A program made the position numbers and the translations under genes. Below are positions 33,301 to 43,114 of a stretch of 64,000 nt of DNA, piece by piece. The stretch is from Patiria pectinifera (Eukaryota; Echinodermata; Asteroidea; Valvatida; Asterinidae). Each line of letters begins with the position of its first letter. Position 1 is the stretch's first letter. Location of the stretch: NCBI GenBank assembly GCA_029964075.1, contig CM057149.1, forward strand, positions 34,678,900-34,742,899. Reading direction: 5' to 3'. The notes under the pieces were generated by a model. That model was not told the DNA's origin, did no database searches, and saw nothing but the letters and a program-made list of their open reading frames with translations.

Positions 33301-35044
33301 AATCTCACAAAATGTTCTTTTTAAACACATGGACACTCTCAAGTAATCAATTATAAAGTAAATACTTTGTAGCCAATATCCATATCCTTGCACAAATGGA
33401 GTTTGAAAATGTACAGAAGTGAGATGTGTGCGCTATTGTCTGAGGTGTCATAAGTGTACAGCTTGGGTATCAAACTTGAATCACAAAAGTTTGTAATGAC
33501 ACATTTTGAGAATTGCACACCTTGGAGTATTGCAACATATGTCTATGCAAGAAATATGGTCCAAATACTGTTAAGTGACTCTTGCAAATCAGTATTTGTG
33601 GTGCTTGGCTGGATATCAGAAGTTGGCTGGAAATTTTGCCTTTTGAAAATTTCAAAATTTTCAGCAAAAATATCTCAGTGGCAAGTGGTTAACATGTTTG
33701 CAGGCTTTCTGGGAGACAACTCTATCGGGATCGGGGAAAAAAAGCTGCACTACAGACCTCTGAGAAACCAAAAGGGAAATTCATCCAGTAGGAAAATTGG
33801 TTGAGTGCTATGCGTGGGAACATTGACCAATCAATGTAGGCACTATATCAATGCGGCCATCGCCACGTATGCAAGAAGTCCACAGAATACCGATTGCTGC
33901 CAATTCTGTGCAAGATTGATTTCACATCAAAAAAATTTACCAAGTTTAATATTTTCATTTGGATATCTTCATGAAGAAACAACGTAGGAAACTGCATGGC
34001 CTTCTGTGTGGCAAAACTAGGGGGACAAAATAACCTGGAGGGGGACAGAATTAACAGGCTGGGGGGGGGGGGCACTTCTGCCATGGTAATTCTGTTCCCT
34101 CAGACAGTTTTAGCAGGGAAGAGAATTACTGTCTACACAGGCCTCTGTGTGCAGTTTTATTTGAGATACTTTACATATTGTTTTGCTTCCCAAGTTAGCA
34201 TTTTAACCTTGATTGGAATAACAATTCACATGTATATCGACTGAACTTAAAGAGGTCGATAACCCAGGATCAATGAACGCATTAAATGACTTTTGCTATT
34301 CTCTCTTTTTCTATTTAATAGTTACAGAGGGACAATAAGGCGGATAATAGCAGAGATACGGTTGCGAAACATGCAGAAAACTTGAAGAGGTTCAGCGGAA
34401 ATGAAGGTATGATAAGTTGAAAACAGGCCACAAGCTTTAAAATGTCACTTTCGTAACTGGAAAAGACCGATTCCAGTTAATCACAATGCTCGATGGAAGG
34501 CTATTGTAGTGTTTTTGGGGGTCGACTCACCCTACCGGTATCTTCGACTAGACTACCTCAGACAGTCGTCAAGGGATCGTACAGGCCTCAGTAAACTACC
34601 ACTAGGTTCCGGAATAGTTCCCGAAAACGGCAAAAGTTGTCTGGTGTTTATGCCTCGGTTGTTGTCAGTTCTCCATGATGTTCTTGTAAGCGGGATTTGG
34701 GGGTCAAAGGGCATAAGAGGACCACTCAGCGCATGCTCCAAGTGTTGGGTCACACAAAGGGATAAAACAAGGGGTGTATCCAAGCCTCTCTGAACTAAAG
34801 ACTCGATGCAAAGTAATGGTTCATACTGCCAGGAATTGACACATTTCAAATTTCAAATTTCAAACTTTAGCAAAATTTCAGAACTTTCCATCATGAAGTG
34901 AATGATGGGTGAACAAATTACAAGATTCTTCACAAATTAATTGCCAAGCTTTCTTTTACAGGATTCAAGGGTGAGTTTCGCAAAACGGATCTGGATTCCA
35001 AAGTCCTGGAGCCACTTAACCAAAACGGACATGTTGTGAATTGA
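21278..35044 (+). CDS. V-C type immunoglobulin-superfamily membrane receptor (two cassettes)
   Basis: Ten exons read from the sequence: 21,278-21,326 (leader), 21,668-22,030 (V, A), 26,201-26,410 and 26,916-27,080 (split C domain, A), 27,941-28,306 (V, B), 29,469-29,678 and 32,170-32,337 (split C, B), 33,099-33,280 (stalk + transmembrane), 34,322-34,406 and 34,962-35,044 (cytoplasmic, TGA). Joined they give 1,881 nt, 626 residues, in one frame. Ectodomain exons are all phase 1-1. Skipping cassette A also keeps the frame (380 residues). The tail has no tyrosine, so no ITIM or ITAM. Likely a cell-surface recognition or adhesion receptor; ligand unknown. Whether both cassettes are used together or alternatively cannot be seen from DNA. 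Confidence 0.8.
21668..22030 (+). CDS. V-type Ig exon, cassette A
   Basis: A single-exon V-like domain of 121 codons, bounded by ATTATAG and GTGAGT, both junctions phase 1. Hallmarks in the spliced protein: Cys47 (in IVSCPP), Trp65 (YWYF), and Asp110...Tyr116-Tyr117-Cys118 (DSDEGTYYC), a 71-residue cysteine spacing typical of V rather than C sets. Possible N-glycosylation at NFS and NVT. After Cys118 it reads RVKPRLRLIVDGHV, the region that varies most between copies. Confidence 0.9.
23870..25290 (+). repeat. Intronic tandem repeat (~575-bp unit) dense in TGACGTCA
   Basis: About 2.5 units, starting at about 23,877 and 24,449 (CGACTTCAAACCTGGCACAC) and a truncated one at 25,031. I count 17 perfect TGACGTCA octamers, often in ATGACGTCATCATGACGTCA tandems, plus several one-base variants. 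TGACGTCA is the CRE/ATF consensus. Each unit also carries CTACAGAACCGGAAGTCC and CTTGGTGGGTAGGTAGG. The array lies between the V and C exons of cassette A; flanking words CGAAACAGCTC occur at 23,757 and 25,359. Confidence 0.85.
25748..26074. mobile_element. 327-bp hAT-like MITE, 8-bp duplication GTTAATGA
   Basis: The ends CAGTGGCGCCTCCAGG and CCTTGGGTGCACCACTG are inverted repeats with the CAGTG start of hAT elements. GTTAATGA lies at 25,740-25,747 and 26,075-26,082. The homologous intron of copy C has an empty site (TGGTGGTTGATGAATCTATG at about 63,129-63,148). A sister copy sits at 57,639-57,951. Confidence 0.9.
26201..26410 (+). CDS. C-type Ig domain, first half, cassette A
   Basis: 70 codons, phase 1-1, from GTGTAG to GTAAGT. 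It starts VSPKEPFPDVTQC and includes LTCIVRD (domain Cys) and VALRWLL (core Trp). The extra pair of cysteines in QCTQRISETAC is conserved in all three copies and could form a second bridge. The domain is completed by the exon at 26,916-27,080, which supplies the YRC motif. Confidence 0.88.
26693..26780 (+). pseudogene. Relic of a transmembrane exon inside cassette A intron
   Basis: 26,745-26,790 resembles the end of the real transmembrane exon (33,240-33,290): VGLVIAVCK followed by a donor-like AAGGTACATTGGGG against AAGGCAAGTTGGGG. The upstream bases stay open and hydrophobic (NVLIGLIVAVCLSF) with a lysine before VGL. It sits between the two halves of the C domain, where no functional membrane exon should be, and the matching intron of cassette B lacks it. 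I read it as a misplaced or converted fragment. Confidence 0.55.
26916..27080 (+). CDS. C-type Ig domain, second half, cassette A
   Basis: 55 codons after acceptor TATATCAG, ending in GTGAGC. It encodes EYSANTFTTSASIPI, then DTMYRCQAYG (second domain cysteine), NGSYVTVTVTTT (last strand, N-glycosylation site NGS) and a Thr/Pro hinge RTPQTP. Nearly identical to 32,170-32,337. Confidence 0.88.
27941..28306 (+). CDS. V-type Ig exon, cassette B
   Basis: 122 codons, phase 1-1 (CAATCATAG ... GTGAGT). Core residues match cassette A: SCPP, RWYF, DSDEGTYYC. It keeps a leader-like start VSVVATGIQARS, so it could be spliced straight to the leader exon. The stretch after the last cysteine, KVADRGEKALVNGN, differs strongly from A and C. 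Confidence 0.9.
28794..29006. repeat. Four copies of the 14-mer GGTAACGGAAGGAC
   Basis: Copies at 28,794-28,807 and 28,808-28,821 (minus sense), 28,827-28,840 and 28,993-29,006 (plus sense). The middle two form an almost perfect 33-bp palindrome. It lies in the intron between V and C exons of cassette B; no equivalent is seen in the A or C introns. Confidence 0.85.
29469..29678 (+). CDS. C-type Ig domain, first half, cassette B
   Basis: 70 codons, phase 1-1, donor GTATGT. Same plan as cassette A (PFPDVTQC, LTCIVQD, VALRWLL) and closer to copy C in DTQLIS. No frame defects. Confidence 0.9.
29748..31000 (+). mobile_element. 1,253-bp solo-LTR-like insertion
   Basis: It starts TGTCACAAACCCGGG and ends GACCTGTGACA (TG...CA) with a 5-bp direct repeat GCCGT at 29,743-29,747 and 31,001-31,005. 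The cassette A intron is uninterrupted at this place (CATAAGCCGGCTGTAAATTC). A TATA-like TATATAAAAGG sits near 30,905, as in an LTR promoter. No coding region, so a solo LTR is most likely; a TGTCAC-ended DNA element is the alternative. Confidence 0.65.
31428..31921. mobile_element. 494-bp MITE with TTAA target, copy 1
   Basis: The ends AGGGAATATACAACATTTGC and the complement are flanked by TTAA on both sides (31,424-31,427 and 31,922-31,925). A TTAA target fits piggyBac or Kolobok. The second copy is at 44,115-44,611. It lies in the cassette B intron and is absent at that site in A. Confidence 0.85.
32170..32337 (+). CDS. C-type Ig domain, second half, cassette B
   Basis: 56 codons, phase 1-1, from GTTTCAG to GTGAGC. 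EYSVNTFTTSASIPI, DTMYRCQAYG, SGSYVTVTVTTT and hinge HRTPQTP. One codon longer than cassette A. Confidence 0.9.
33099..33280 (+). CDS. Membrane-proximal stalk and transmembrane exon
   Basis: After acceptor TATTTACAG it encodes a Pro/Ser-rich stalk (FPPVAPSSAVTV) and a single membrane span (YLYAFIVCAGLLCLALVVIA then GLVIAVCK). It ends in phase 0 at AAG|GCAAGT. This is a GC-type donor in strong consensus context, and no GT donor lies close by. If not spliced, the frame reads on 21 codons to TAA at about 33,343. No charged residue inside the span. Confidence 0.85.
34322..35044 (+). CDS. Cytoplasmic exons and stop of Ig receptor gene
   Basis: Exon 34,322-34,406 (acceptor TTTAATAG, donor GTATGA) encodes LQRDNKADNSRDTVAKHAEN and more. 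A second in-frame acceptor TTACAG six bases later could drop Leu-Gln. Exon 34,962-35,044 (acceptor TTTTACAG) encodes GFKGEFRKTDLDSKVLEPLN and ends NGHVVN-TGA. The tail is about 56 residues, charged and without tyrosine. An optional 84-nt exon with splice-like borders lies at 33,704-33,787; in phase 0 it would introduce an early stop. Confidence 0.8.
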
Positions 35045-35139
35045 TATACAGTACAAGACGAGTAACAAGCCAATTGTGCCTACGAAAACTGCAGTCTAAA
35101 TGATGGAATTTGAGATATCATTCTTTGTGATACATACTG

Positions 35140-35300
35140 ATTTCCCTTTGAATGTTCTTAATTGTTCTAAAAAAAACATTTGAAAATGAATAAGTTGAAC
35201 AAAGAAATTGACTGGAGTGGGGTTTAAACATGCAACCGCCAGATTGCCGTTCTAGCGCTGTACCAACTGAGCTATCCAGCCCTATGTTGGTGGTTCCCCA
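35140..35300 (-). mobile_element. tRNA-derived SINE
   Basis: On the minus strand 35,211-35,283 reads GGGCTGGATAGCTCAGTTGG (A box), an anticodon arm with GGC, and a T arm with GTTTAAACC in place of GTTCGAATC. Position 33 is C rather than T and the B box is decayed, so this is a SINE head, not a working tRNA gene. The body continues to a T/A-rich tail near 35,140. Confidence 0.7.
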
Positions 35301-35880
35301 GTTTGTCAATATCTTTGTTCAAGTGGCGGTAGTCAGAAGCCATAAACCCGTATAAGCCTAATTTCCCGAAACGAGGACGAATCAGAATACTACATTTGCG
35401 AATTACACTAGATCAAATAGGAAATCTGTTGTTTTGGGGTTTTTTTTGTTTTTTTTTTAAGTTGAGATAAAGTGTCTACAAAATTCATTACAAAATCTGT
35501 ACATAAGTCAATTTCTGTGTTCAATTTTAAAAATTATTATAATGTACCCAGTCAGTGCCCCTTTGTGGTTCATGTAAAAATGTGTCTAGATCAGTGGCAA
35601 TAGTTCTGTAGTTATAGGCTTATAAAATGCACTTTAATGTGACGTCACATTTCGTGTGATAGCGACCTATCAATTATAGGCCCGGCCCACTGTGCATTTT
35701 GTGCAAATTTCCTAGCCATACATATTATATCAATATTGGAAGTATGAGGTTGAGTGTTTTTTTTGGACCACCCTGCATTTTAGTAATATACATGTGCATT
35801 GTAATTTTTTTTTGTACATTGTAAATTTTGGTGTACATTGTACCTTTAGTTAAAGTATTTTATTCAAATTGTATTTATTG
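35301..35880. other. No gene seen
   Basis: AT-rich sequence just downstream of the receptor gene and SINE. No coding segment is supported. Confidence 0.4.
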
Positions 35881-37222
35881 TAGGGCGTCTGTTATTGTAG
35901 AGTGACTTATAAATTGGTTAGTGTATAAGTGTTTGTATGGGAAATATGATTTACCAGTTTTTAATTTTTTATCTATCAACAGTTGTAGAAGTGACACTCT
36001 TCATTTTAATCACCCATTTGCCAGAACTGATGCTTTCAAACACTCACTTTTTCTTAGGTTTTCGCGTACATGGAGTTCACTTCCAGAGCAAGTCAGAAAT
36101 GAATTTCTTTTTAGTTTTCACAACTTCAAAACAAGATTAAGGCCGGTTCTAGACAGCTCTGTGGATGTATACTAGGTTGTGTCAGTGGGTTTTTACAGTA
36201 TCAATCAGGGGTGCGAAATCTCAGCTTTAAGGCTGGTTTCAGCTTTTTGTGTGTGTTGGATTTCAGTTTTTTTTCCCTCGCTTGCTGTGTGTGAGAGTGT
36301 GGGAGATTTCTACTGCTGTTTTCGTCTATTTTTATCAATGGCCACTCACACCATAGAGCTGGTATGCTCACACCCCTGATCAATATTGCTTTTAAATGAT
36401 TACTGCTTTTTAATGATGATTGCTGATGATTACTGCTTTTCTTTTAATGATGATTTACTGGTGATTACTGTTTTTTAATGATTTTACGTCGAAATGTCAG
36501 TGAATTATGCATTTAATCCAGCCCTATATATGTTTGTCCTTCGCTTATTTTGCTCCTTTGTTTACCGGGGGGGGGGGGGGGGGGTGTTTGTTTGCTTGTT
36601 GGGCAGGTTGGTTGTTTGTTGGGGTGTTTGTTTGTTTGTTTTGCTTGTTTGTGTGTGCATGAGCTTGTGCCTGTCTGTATGTTTGTTTTCCTTTGTTTTT
36701 GTTTGTTTCTGTGTCTAAAAAAATTGTACTGTTTTATTTGGAGAGCCTCTCGACAAACTTATTTTATGCTTTTTAGGCAATCCCTCAGGCCTGCATATGG
36801 TTCACTTTAATGTCGAATGTGTTTTAATGTGTTTAAGTAAGATTTGAGGCTTTGCATGGTGGAGATACTAAATAATGAAAGGTTTGCGGAAACACCATGT
36901 GCTCCCTTTCTTAGAGTTTAGGCACTCTCCTGAAGACGGTCAGAGCATACTGACCGGAATTTTCGAGTTTATACCTCTGGTTCTTTTCAAAACCATTCTT
37001 TGAGTTGAGAAATTATTCGCACATGGTGTTTCCGCAAACCTTTCATTATTTAATGTGTTTGTTTGATAGTTTCGTGTATAGTAGTCTTTAGTAGTCTGTC
37101 CTTTTGATATTCGTTGTCGTGTCTAGCAATTTTTATGTAATTGAATTTTAAAATTGTCTTATATTTTTATATTTCAAGTGTCTCGTGCCTGAGAAATTAT
37201 CTAATAAATAAATAAATAAATA
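35881..37222 (+). pseudogene. Non-LTR retrotransposon 3' end
   Basis: The frame 35,921-36,175 (YKCLYGKYDLPVFNF, CRSDTLHFNHPFARTDAFKH, RFSRTWSSLPEQVR) is the C-terminal tail found after the reverse transcriptase in many Jockey/CR1-type LINEs. About 1 kb of 3' UTR follows, ending in (AAAT)n at 37,201-37,222. The upstream enzyme is missing, as in 5'-truncated copies. A MITE (36,869-37,052) sits in the 3' UTR. Confidence 0.75.
36869..37052. mobile_element. 184-bp MITE with ~32-bp inverted ends
   Basis: TAAATAATGAAAGGTTTGCG at the left and its complement at the right, continuing to GGAAACACCATGTG. The outermost TAA/TTA may be the target duplication. Confidence 0.8.
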
Positions 37223-37964
37223 ATTTGCATGTGATACAAAGAGGCTAAAGAATAAACATTTATACACAGCAATCGACATCTCATTGACTCACTGACTAAA
37301 CATTTGTTAGGCACCAAGCCAACTTCTACATTGTTTTGTTTTGTTTTTCCGCTGCGCTTGAGTGATGTGATGACACATTAAAGGCGTGTTGTGGCGTGGT
37401 GTACGATGTGTAGTATTGGGCAGTTCCCTGGTTCTACCTGTTCCCAATATGAGAATCAGAACCGCGAGTCAAATCTTCTCGGTTCCAGCTCCAAAAGAAT
37501 CGGTTCCAGAAGAAATTGCCCATTCTCTGTGCACAAAGCCCAGAGCCGAGAGGAATTCAATCGCGTAAACGCCCGGGAAACCACACTGACTTACACACGT
37601 TATATGGAGAGTCGGAGACAAACCGATCAGCTGAGCCCTTTGCGGCCACGAGGCATAGAGCACTGAACTCGATACTGGCCCTGTACCATGGATAATAAAT
37701 GTACTGAATGACCCCATTACTCTGGGTAAGAGGCGTGGCTAGACTGATGTGGACTCGTCCTTGATGATCTTCACGATGTGCATCGGAACGAACCGAGCCG
37801 AAGTGCTCAGGATTTATTGATGTTCAAGCAAGCCTGGTAGCTCCGTGACTTGTTCAGAGCCGGGTATTTTGTACCTGTACCCGGGCCCATCAGAGCCGAT
37901 TCCTGCACTCAGCACTGAATGAAATTACCGAATGAAATTATTTTTTCTATTGCACAAACGTAAA
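37223..37964. other. No gene seen
   Basis: Repeated CGGTTCC/GGTTCCAG words near 37,420-37,520. The overlapping short frames at 37,386-37,717 on both strands have no domain I can name. Confidence 0.35.
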
Positions 37965-38393
37965 ACATTTATATAACACCTGAATAAAGCCTCGTCATCT
38001 GACTGGTTGACTTTTAATAGCCAATTTATTCAGGTTAAAAATTGTTTACAAGTTTGACAAGTTCAGAGTTATCATATTATGTAAACTGTTCAACAGATTG
38101 AGAACTATAATATTCAATTTATCTCACCTTAAAACTTTTCCATAAGTTTAGAACTCAAACAGTTCAATAAGTTCAGAACTTTTTATTGCCAATTTAAACA
38201 CCACAGCGCCACCATCGGCAACATGTGCAGTGACAGTGCAATGGTACTTCTAATCACAGTGCAATAGTACTGCCATTGCACTGCGCGTTGCGCACCACGC
38301 ACGCGCCGTGCATTGGTACGAATAATTCAAGACATGTGATCAACGATCCACCAATCAGATGACGGGGATTTATTCAGGTGTCGTATAAAATGC
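37965..38393. mobile_element. ~430-bp MITE with ~45-bp inverted ends
   Basis: ACACCTGAATAAAGCCTCGT near 37,976 pairs with ATTTATTCAGGTGT near 38,369, and the pairing extends through CGTCATCTGA(C/T)TGGT. No target duplication identified. Confidence 0.7.
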
Positions 38394-39001
38394 ACAGTTG
38401 TGCAATGTAAATTTAATGGAGCTAGAAAAAGGATAGCTCCATGGTGCATGGAAGACTGGGTAGTGTGCATGTACATGTGTGCAGGGAATCATTCTATTTT
38501 ACTATGCCTCATTTACTACATGTATACCATATTCATGATCGAGAGCCCAACTCTCACTGGTCAATTCACCATCACGTGCCAGATGTTATTTGCTGTTTAC
38601 CAAGCGCGCGTGCGAGGATTCACGAACAGGGTAAATACGAATGCATAGTAGACTGTCGCACGGTTTACAGTCCACTACGCATGCGCTTTACAAAGCAATC
38701 GTTGAGCTGTCGCATGGGTGTAGTACGCACGCGCGAACATCGCCCAAACAAGCTACAGGAAGAGACGGTTGCACGGTACGCGTAAATGTTAATTTTCCCG
38801 AGCTCCATGATGTTGAGCTGGAGAAAATTTATTGACAATAATGATGCCTCCTGTACAAAGAAAGTTGTCCACAAACAACTGTACAAGTTACTCCGAAGAT
38901 TTTGTTGTAGGTGCATACTGCAACAGAACAGAAATCGGCAGCTGAATATGTATGAGGTATAGTAAAACAAATATAACATGGTTTATTACGGGTGGACAGT
39001 C

Positions 39002-39059
39002 GGAAGTTGACAAACTAGTTCCCTCCGCTTCGCCTCGGGAACTAGTTTGTCAACTTCCA
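39002..39059. repeat. Hairpin with CTTCGCCTCGGG loop
   Basis: GGAAGTTGACAAACTAGTTC and its complement flank CCTCCGCTTCGCCTCGGG. The same loop sequence is found in the hairpin near 5,865, although the stems differ. Confidence 0.8.
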
Positions 39060-39185
39060 ATACCTCGGGGAGCGAATCCTTCAATATTGATAGTCATTTA
39101 AATTGACTCAATAAATAATTGCTTAAAATCGGACAAGAATCATTAACAAGAAGATAACCACAATAAAAATATACAAGCTGTACAT

Positions 39186-39717
39186 TAGTGTTGTGCAAAC
39201 CCGACCCGAAACCTACTTTGGGTCGGGTCAGGTCGGGTCAGTTTGTCCATTTCAGTCGGGTCGGTTTTGGTTTTCCATTTGCGATTTTCAGTTTGGGTCA
39301 GGTTGGTTAAGCCATTTTGGAAAAACCAGAAATAAACCGAAAATAACCCCAAAAAGTGTAGAAATTCACACGGTGTACTATTTATTGTAGAGTCACTGTG
39401 CCCGGTACGACCAAATGGTTTGCGGTCCATCACGCACGGTGTATAACATGTAGGCCCACCAGTAGGTCCCATTATGAGTACCGCATGAGATGATTCAGTT
39501 ACTGAGAGACGACGATTTTCATGCAACACGGCCAAGTTCAGGCACAAAAAGCAGCCACAGTTGCCCAAGCCAGATATTCTGGGTTTTTTTGGTCAGATCG
39601 GTTCAGTTTTGGGGTCAGTTTTCCTTGAACTTTTGTCAGGTTGGGTCAGATTCGGTTGATATCAATAATGTTTCGGGTCGGTTTGGCCTGGTCAACCCAA
39701 CCCGATGCACAACACTA
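39186..39717. mobile_element. 532-bp hAT-like MITE, 8-bp duplication CTGTACAT
   Basis: The ends TAGTGTTGTGCA and TGCACAACACTA are flanked by CTGTACAT at 39,178-39,185 and 39,718-39,725. The interior is built from variants of GGGTCGGGTCAG/CAACCCAACCCG near both ends. Confidence 0.9.
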
Positions 39718-39725
39718 CTGTACAT

Positions 39726-40318
39726 CAATTACATGGTTATTTTCTTTTTAATTCACAAAGATGTGTAGGACCATCAATCTTTGTTTCCAAAATTTATAAT
39801 TTTCTTGAAGCATCCTTTCCGCTCTTTGTGAGTTATCATTAATATAATAAATGCCCCTCTCTTAAATGTTAAAGTGGTTCAAAAACACCTGATTTTCTAC
39901 CCGAAGAGATATGCATCAAAATCCACAGAACGTCTTGTACTTAGAATACGGTCAATCTATGCAAAGAAGTAGCTTTGTAATTGATTATTGTACTGATAAA
40001 AAACTTATTTTTGTAGCTCAATAATGTACATTTCCATTCATCATTTAATGCAATTACAGTGACATACCTTTGTAATTTATATTTCTTTTCACAAATTGGC
40101 ATCGTTGTACATGTACTTAGATGGCCCTTCAAGATGGATACCTTTCAAAAACAAGATGGATACCTTTCAAAAACAATTTAAAATGTTTGTACATGTACTT
40201 GTATTCAACTACCAGAATACCGGAAATATCCTGAAAAAAAAAGACCCAGAAGAGTTGGGCCATGCACAGATTGACTTTATGATGAAATTCCTAAATTGAC
40301 CAGAAAAGGAATATTCAC
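39726..40318. other. No gene seen; expected GPCR 3' exons absent
   Basis: This lies where transmembrane helices 4-7 of the minus-strand GPCR relic should begin, but no hydrophobic coding segment is visible on the minus strand. Contains a small direct repeat AAGATGGATACCTTTCAAAA near 40,133 and 40,154. Confidence 0.45.
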
Positions 40319-41844
40319 CCCAGCTAGCGATCAATGCCTTGAGCAAAACTCTAGGCATGTTGGCGTTCAGGACTTTGACAAGGATATAAGGTAGATGTTG
40401 GTGGCTTCTACTGCCATCCAGGCCATGGAGGTTAAAATGAAGTAGTGGATCAGAGCAGCCACAAGGATGCAACCCGGCCTGGAAGCCATGGCCTCGATAC
40501 CAACCAAGAAGATGAGGTAGAGAGCCAGCAAGGCAACACACAGGCTGATCAGGATCTGCTGGGGATGCTTGGTACGGAGTTTCCTACGTATAAACGGTGA
40601 AACACACTGCTTGATATTTTGTGAAGAGCTCAAAGGATTGCCTGAAACAAGTTTCTGTATACCAACAATATGTTAATATATTATCCCAGAAACTTAAAAT
40701 GATTTACGCCAACTGCAACATTAAATGATGCGGTGCAAAGTATTTAGACTAATGCCTTGATAAATTGACTGCTCTAATTAGATTAGCATTCAATTTAAGC
40801 GATTTTATTTGCTATAGAGGTACGTAGTATTATGTATAGTCATCACAGAGACGGCACAGCCCAGCTTGCTGCTTAAGTCCACGAAAAGGCTGTCTTGTTC
40901 CCGTGAAAATCCTGTCCGATGAGTGGGCACAAAGTCATGAAATCAACATTCCCTTGGAAGTGCGTTTGAAAAACCCGTTCATGATTTACAATCATTTCCA
41001 TTGATAAAAAGATGGCACTGTTTATAGATTATTTGAATTGACCAAGAAAGAAATATGTATTTTCAGTGCTTACCACAATAACAGCGAAGCTGGTTTAGGT
41101 GGTCACACAGACACCTGATGACGCCATCGGGTAGCGATTCATGCCTGCGTCCCGTGTGGACCAATCGCCACGCCAATCATTCACAGTGAAATTCCAGAAC
41201 ACGCACTCGGCACTACCGACCGTCTCATTCTTACTCTGCTCATCTGGAAAACAAAATGAAAGATTTTCCTCCGTAAAAAGATCATTCAAGTCAGCCATTC
41301 CATGGTGACTCGCGTGACATTTGAACAAAATGTTAAGTTTTAATGCATTACTGTTGTTAACCTGGCATTTATTCAACTCAAATTAGCATGTATTTGAGTC
41401 AGGGCATTGTGAACTTATGGTTTAGTTTTTATATGATTACTTTAAAATCGCTATTTTTTCATGTATCACAGTTTCTTTGACGTGACTCGCGTGACAGGAT
41501 AGAAAAAGGGATTTTTGACATCCCTTGATTCAAATAGCTTTTCCTATGGATCTACCAGTGTTCTAAAAAATATTCTTACTGAACTTAGAACTTGATACCC
41601 TCACCCAATACATGCATAAGTTGTATTGTGCCAAATATCCCTTGTTGTAAGAAATGGCCTGAAGAAAATGTGACTCGTGTGACACAAATGCGTGACTCGC
41701 GTGACACAGTAGCTTTTCACTTTCACATTATAACTGTAATTTTAGTATAACAAATCAAATCATAATATTATATTAATAAAAATGATTTACCTGTGAATAC
41801 CTTATGAAAGAGTGTGAAAACTGCTATTTATCCCTTTACTTTGG

Positions 41845-42205
41845 CAAATAATAATAATAATAATAATAAATAATACTTTGGGAGGCTAATCATCCTTACT
41901 CGCAGCTGGGATGCTGAATTGCGAAGGACGCAGCTACAACGTGGTCGGGCCGCTGGCACGTAAAGGCGCCTATGGCTGCCGGCCACATCGACCCATATAA
42001 GACCACGGAGCACAGCCTGAGATCGAAAGTGTTTGATTTTTCCGGAGGGAGGAAAACCGGAGGGCCCGGAGAAAAACCCTCGTGGCACAGGAGAGAACCA
42101 ACGCACAACTCTACTCACATGCGATCCGCGGCCAGGATTCGAACCGTGGTCACCTTGGTGAGAGACGAGCGCTTTACGCACAAGCCACCCGTGCCACCCA
42201 AATGT
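41845..42205 (-). mobile_element. tRNA-derived SINE with (TTA)n tail
   Basis: On the minus strand it has a tRNA-like head ending GGTTCGAATCCTGGCC (B box), then GTTTTTCTCCGGGCCCTCCG and GGTTTTCCTCCC, and a tail TTATTTATTATTATT. The GTTTTTCTCCGGG...CCGGTTTTCCTCCC body is a recurrent invertebrate SINE core. Confidence 0.8.
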
Positions 42206-42738
42206 TGGGGGTGGAAATCTGGTTTATACACAATATCCTTAACAATGACATGGAGAGAAAAAAATGTTTTGGAATTTAATTTACGGAGTGATGTCATCAA
42301 TCCACGGGTGACTATTTCAGGAAAACAGTTGTAATTCTTGGTCATGTAGAGTCATAGTTTCCTTAAAAGGAAAGAGCTGCAATTAATGATGCAGTTGTTT
42401 AGGAATGTATAGAGTACAGTTGAATCTCGTTTGTACAAACTCTGTTAATACAAAATTCTGGTTATAACAAACATAAAGCCTTAGTCCCGACTGTGCATTT
42501 ATGTGAACAATGAATGGGACTGATGTTCCTCTTAGTACAACATTCTGATATAACAAACAATTTGGCTAGGTCCGAACGAGTTTGTATTAACGAGACTCGA
42601 CTCTATACATTTGTAAAAAACTGATTCAATTTCTTGTTACATAACTAATGCTTTTAAAGACTTAATTCCAATTCTATAATTTAATATGGCATTGTTTCTT
42701 TGTATTACTATGTAAATGAAACCTTCCTGGCTTGTGAC

Positions 42739-43114
42739 CAGGCGCAGATCCAGAGGGGGGGGGTTTCGGGTAAAAAAACCCAAAAAAACCCCAGCTCTGT
42801 CCCCCCCAAAAATTCTCATACAAATTCCTAAAAAATAAGTCGACCCCCCCCCCTCCCTGCTGTGACACCCCCCAAAAATTATACTGGTCTAATGTCCGCC
42901 TGTTCAAAATACGGTACACCATTCTGTAATGTGTTAATAATCGTCGAATTTGAACACCGCCCCCAATTGAAATTGGTACCAGCACCCCCCTACCCCTACC
43001 CCCAGTTTTTGATTTTCGGAGGCCAAGTGTCCAGAGACAAAAAACGTGTACATTTTCAGGTTTTTGGGCTAATGAACCCCTCCCCTCCTGCGAAAATTCC
43101 TGGATCCACCCCTG
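42739..43114. mobile_element. 376-bp MITE, CAGGCGCAGATCCAG / CTGGATCCACCCCTG ends
   Basis: Imperfect inverted ends; the interior is rich in G or C runs. The 5-bp repeat GTGAC lies directly outside both ends (42,734-42,738 and 43,115-43,119). The right-hand GTGAC is part of one of the GTGACTCG motifs. The same end type closes the 19,651-20,804 element. Confidence 0.65.

Noticed and set aside
35211..35283. tRNA-Ala-like gene on the minus strand
   Set aside because: Degenerate B box, C instead of T before the anticodon, and a SINE-like body follows; treated as a SINE head.
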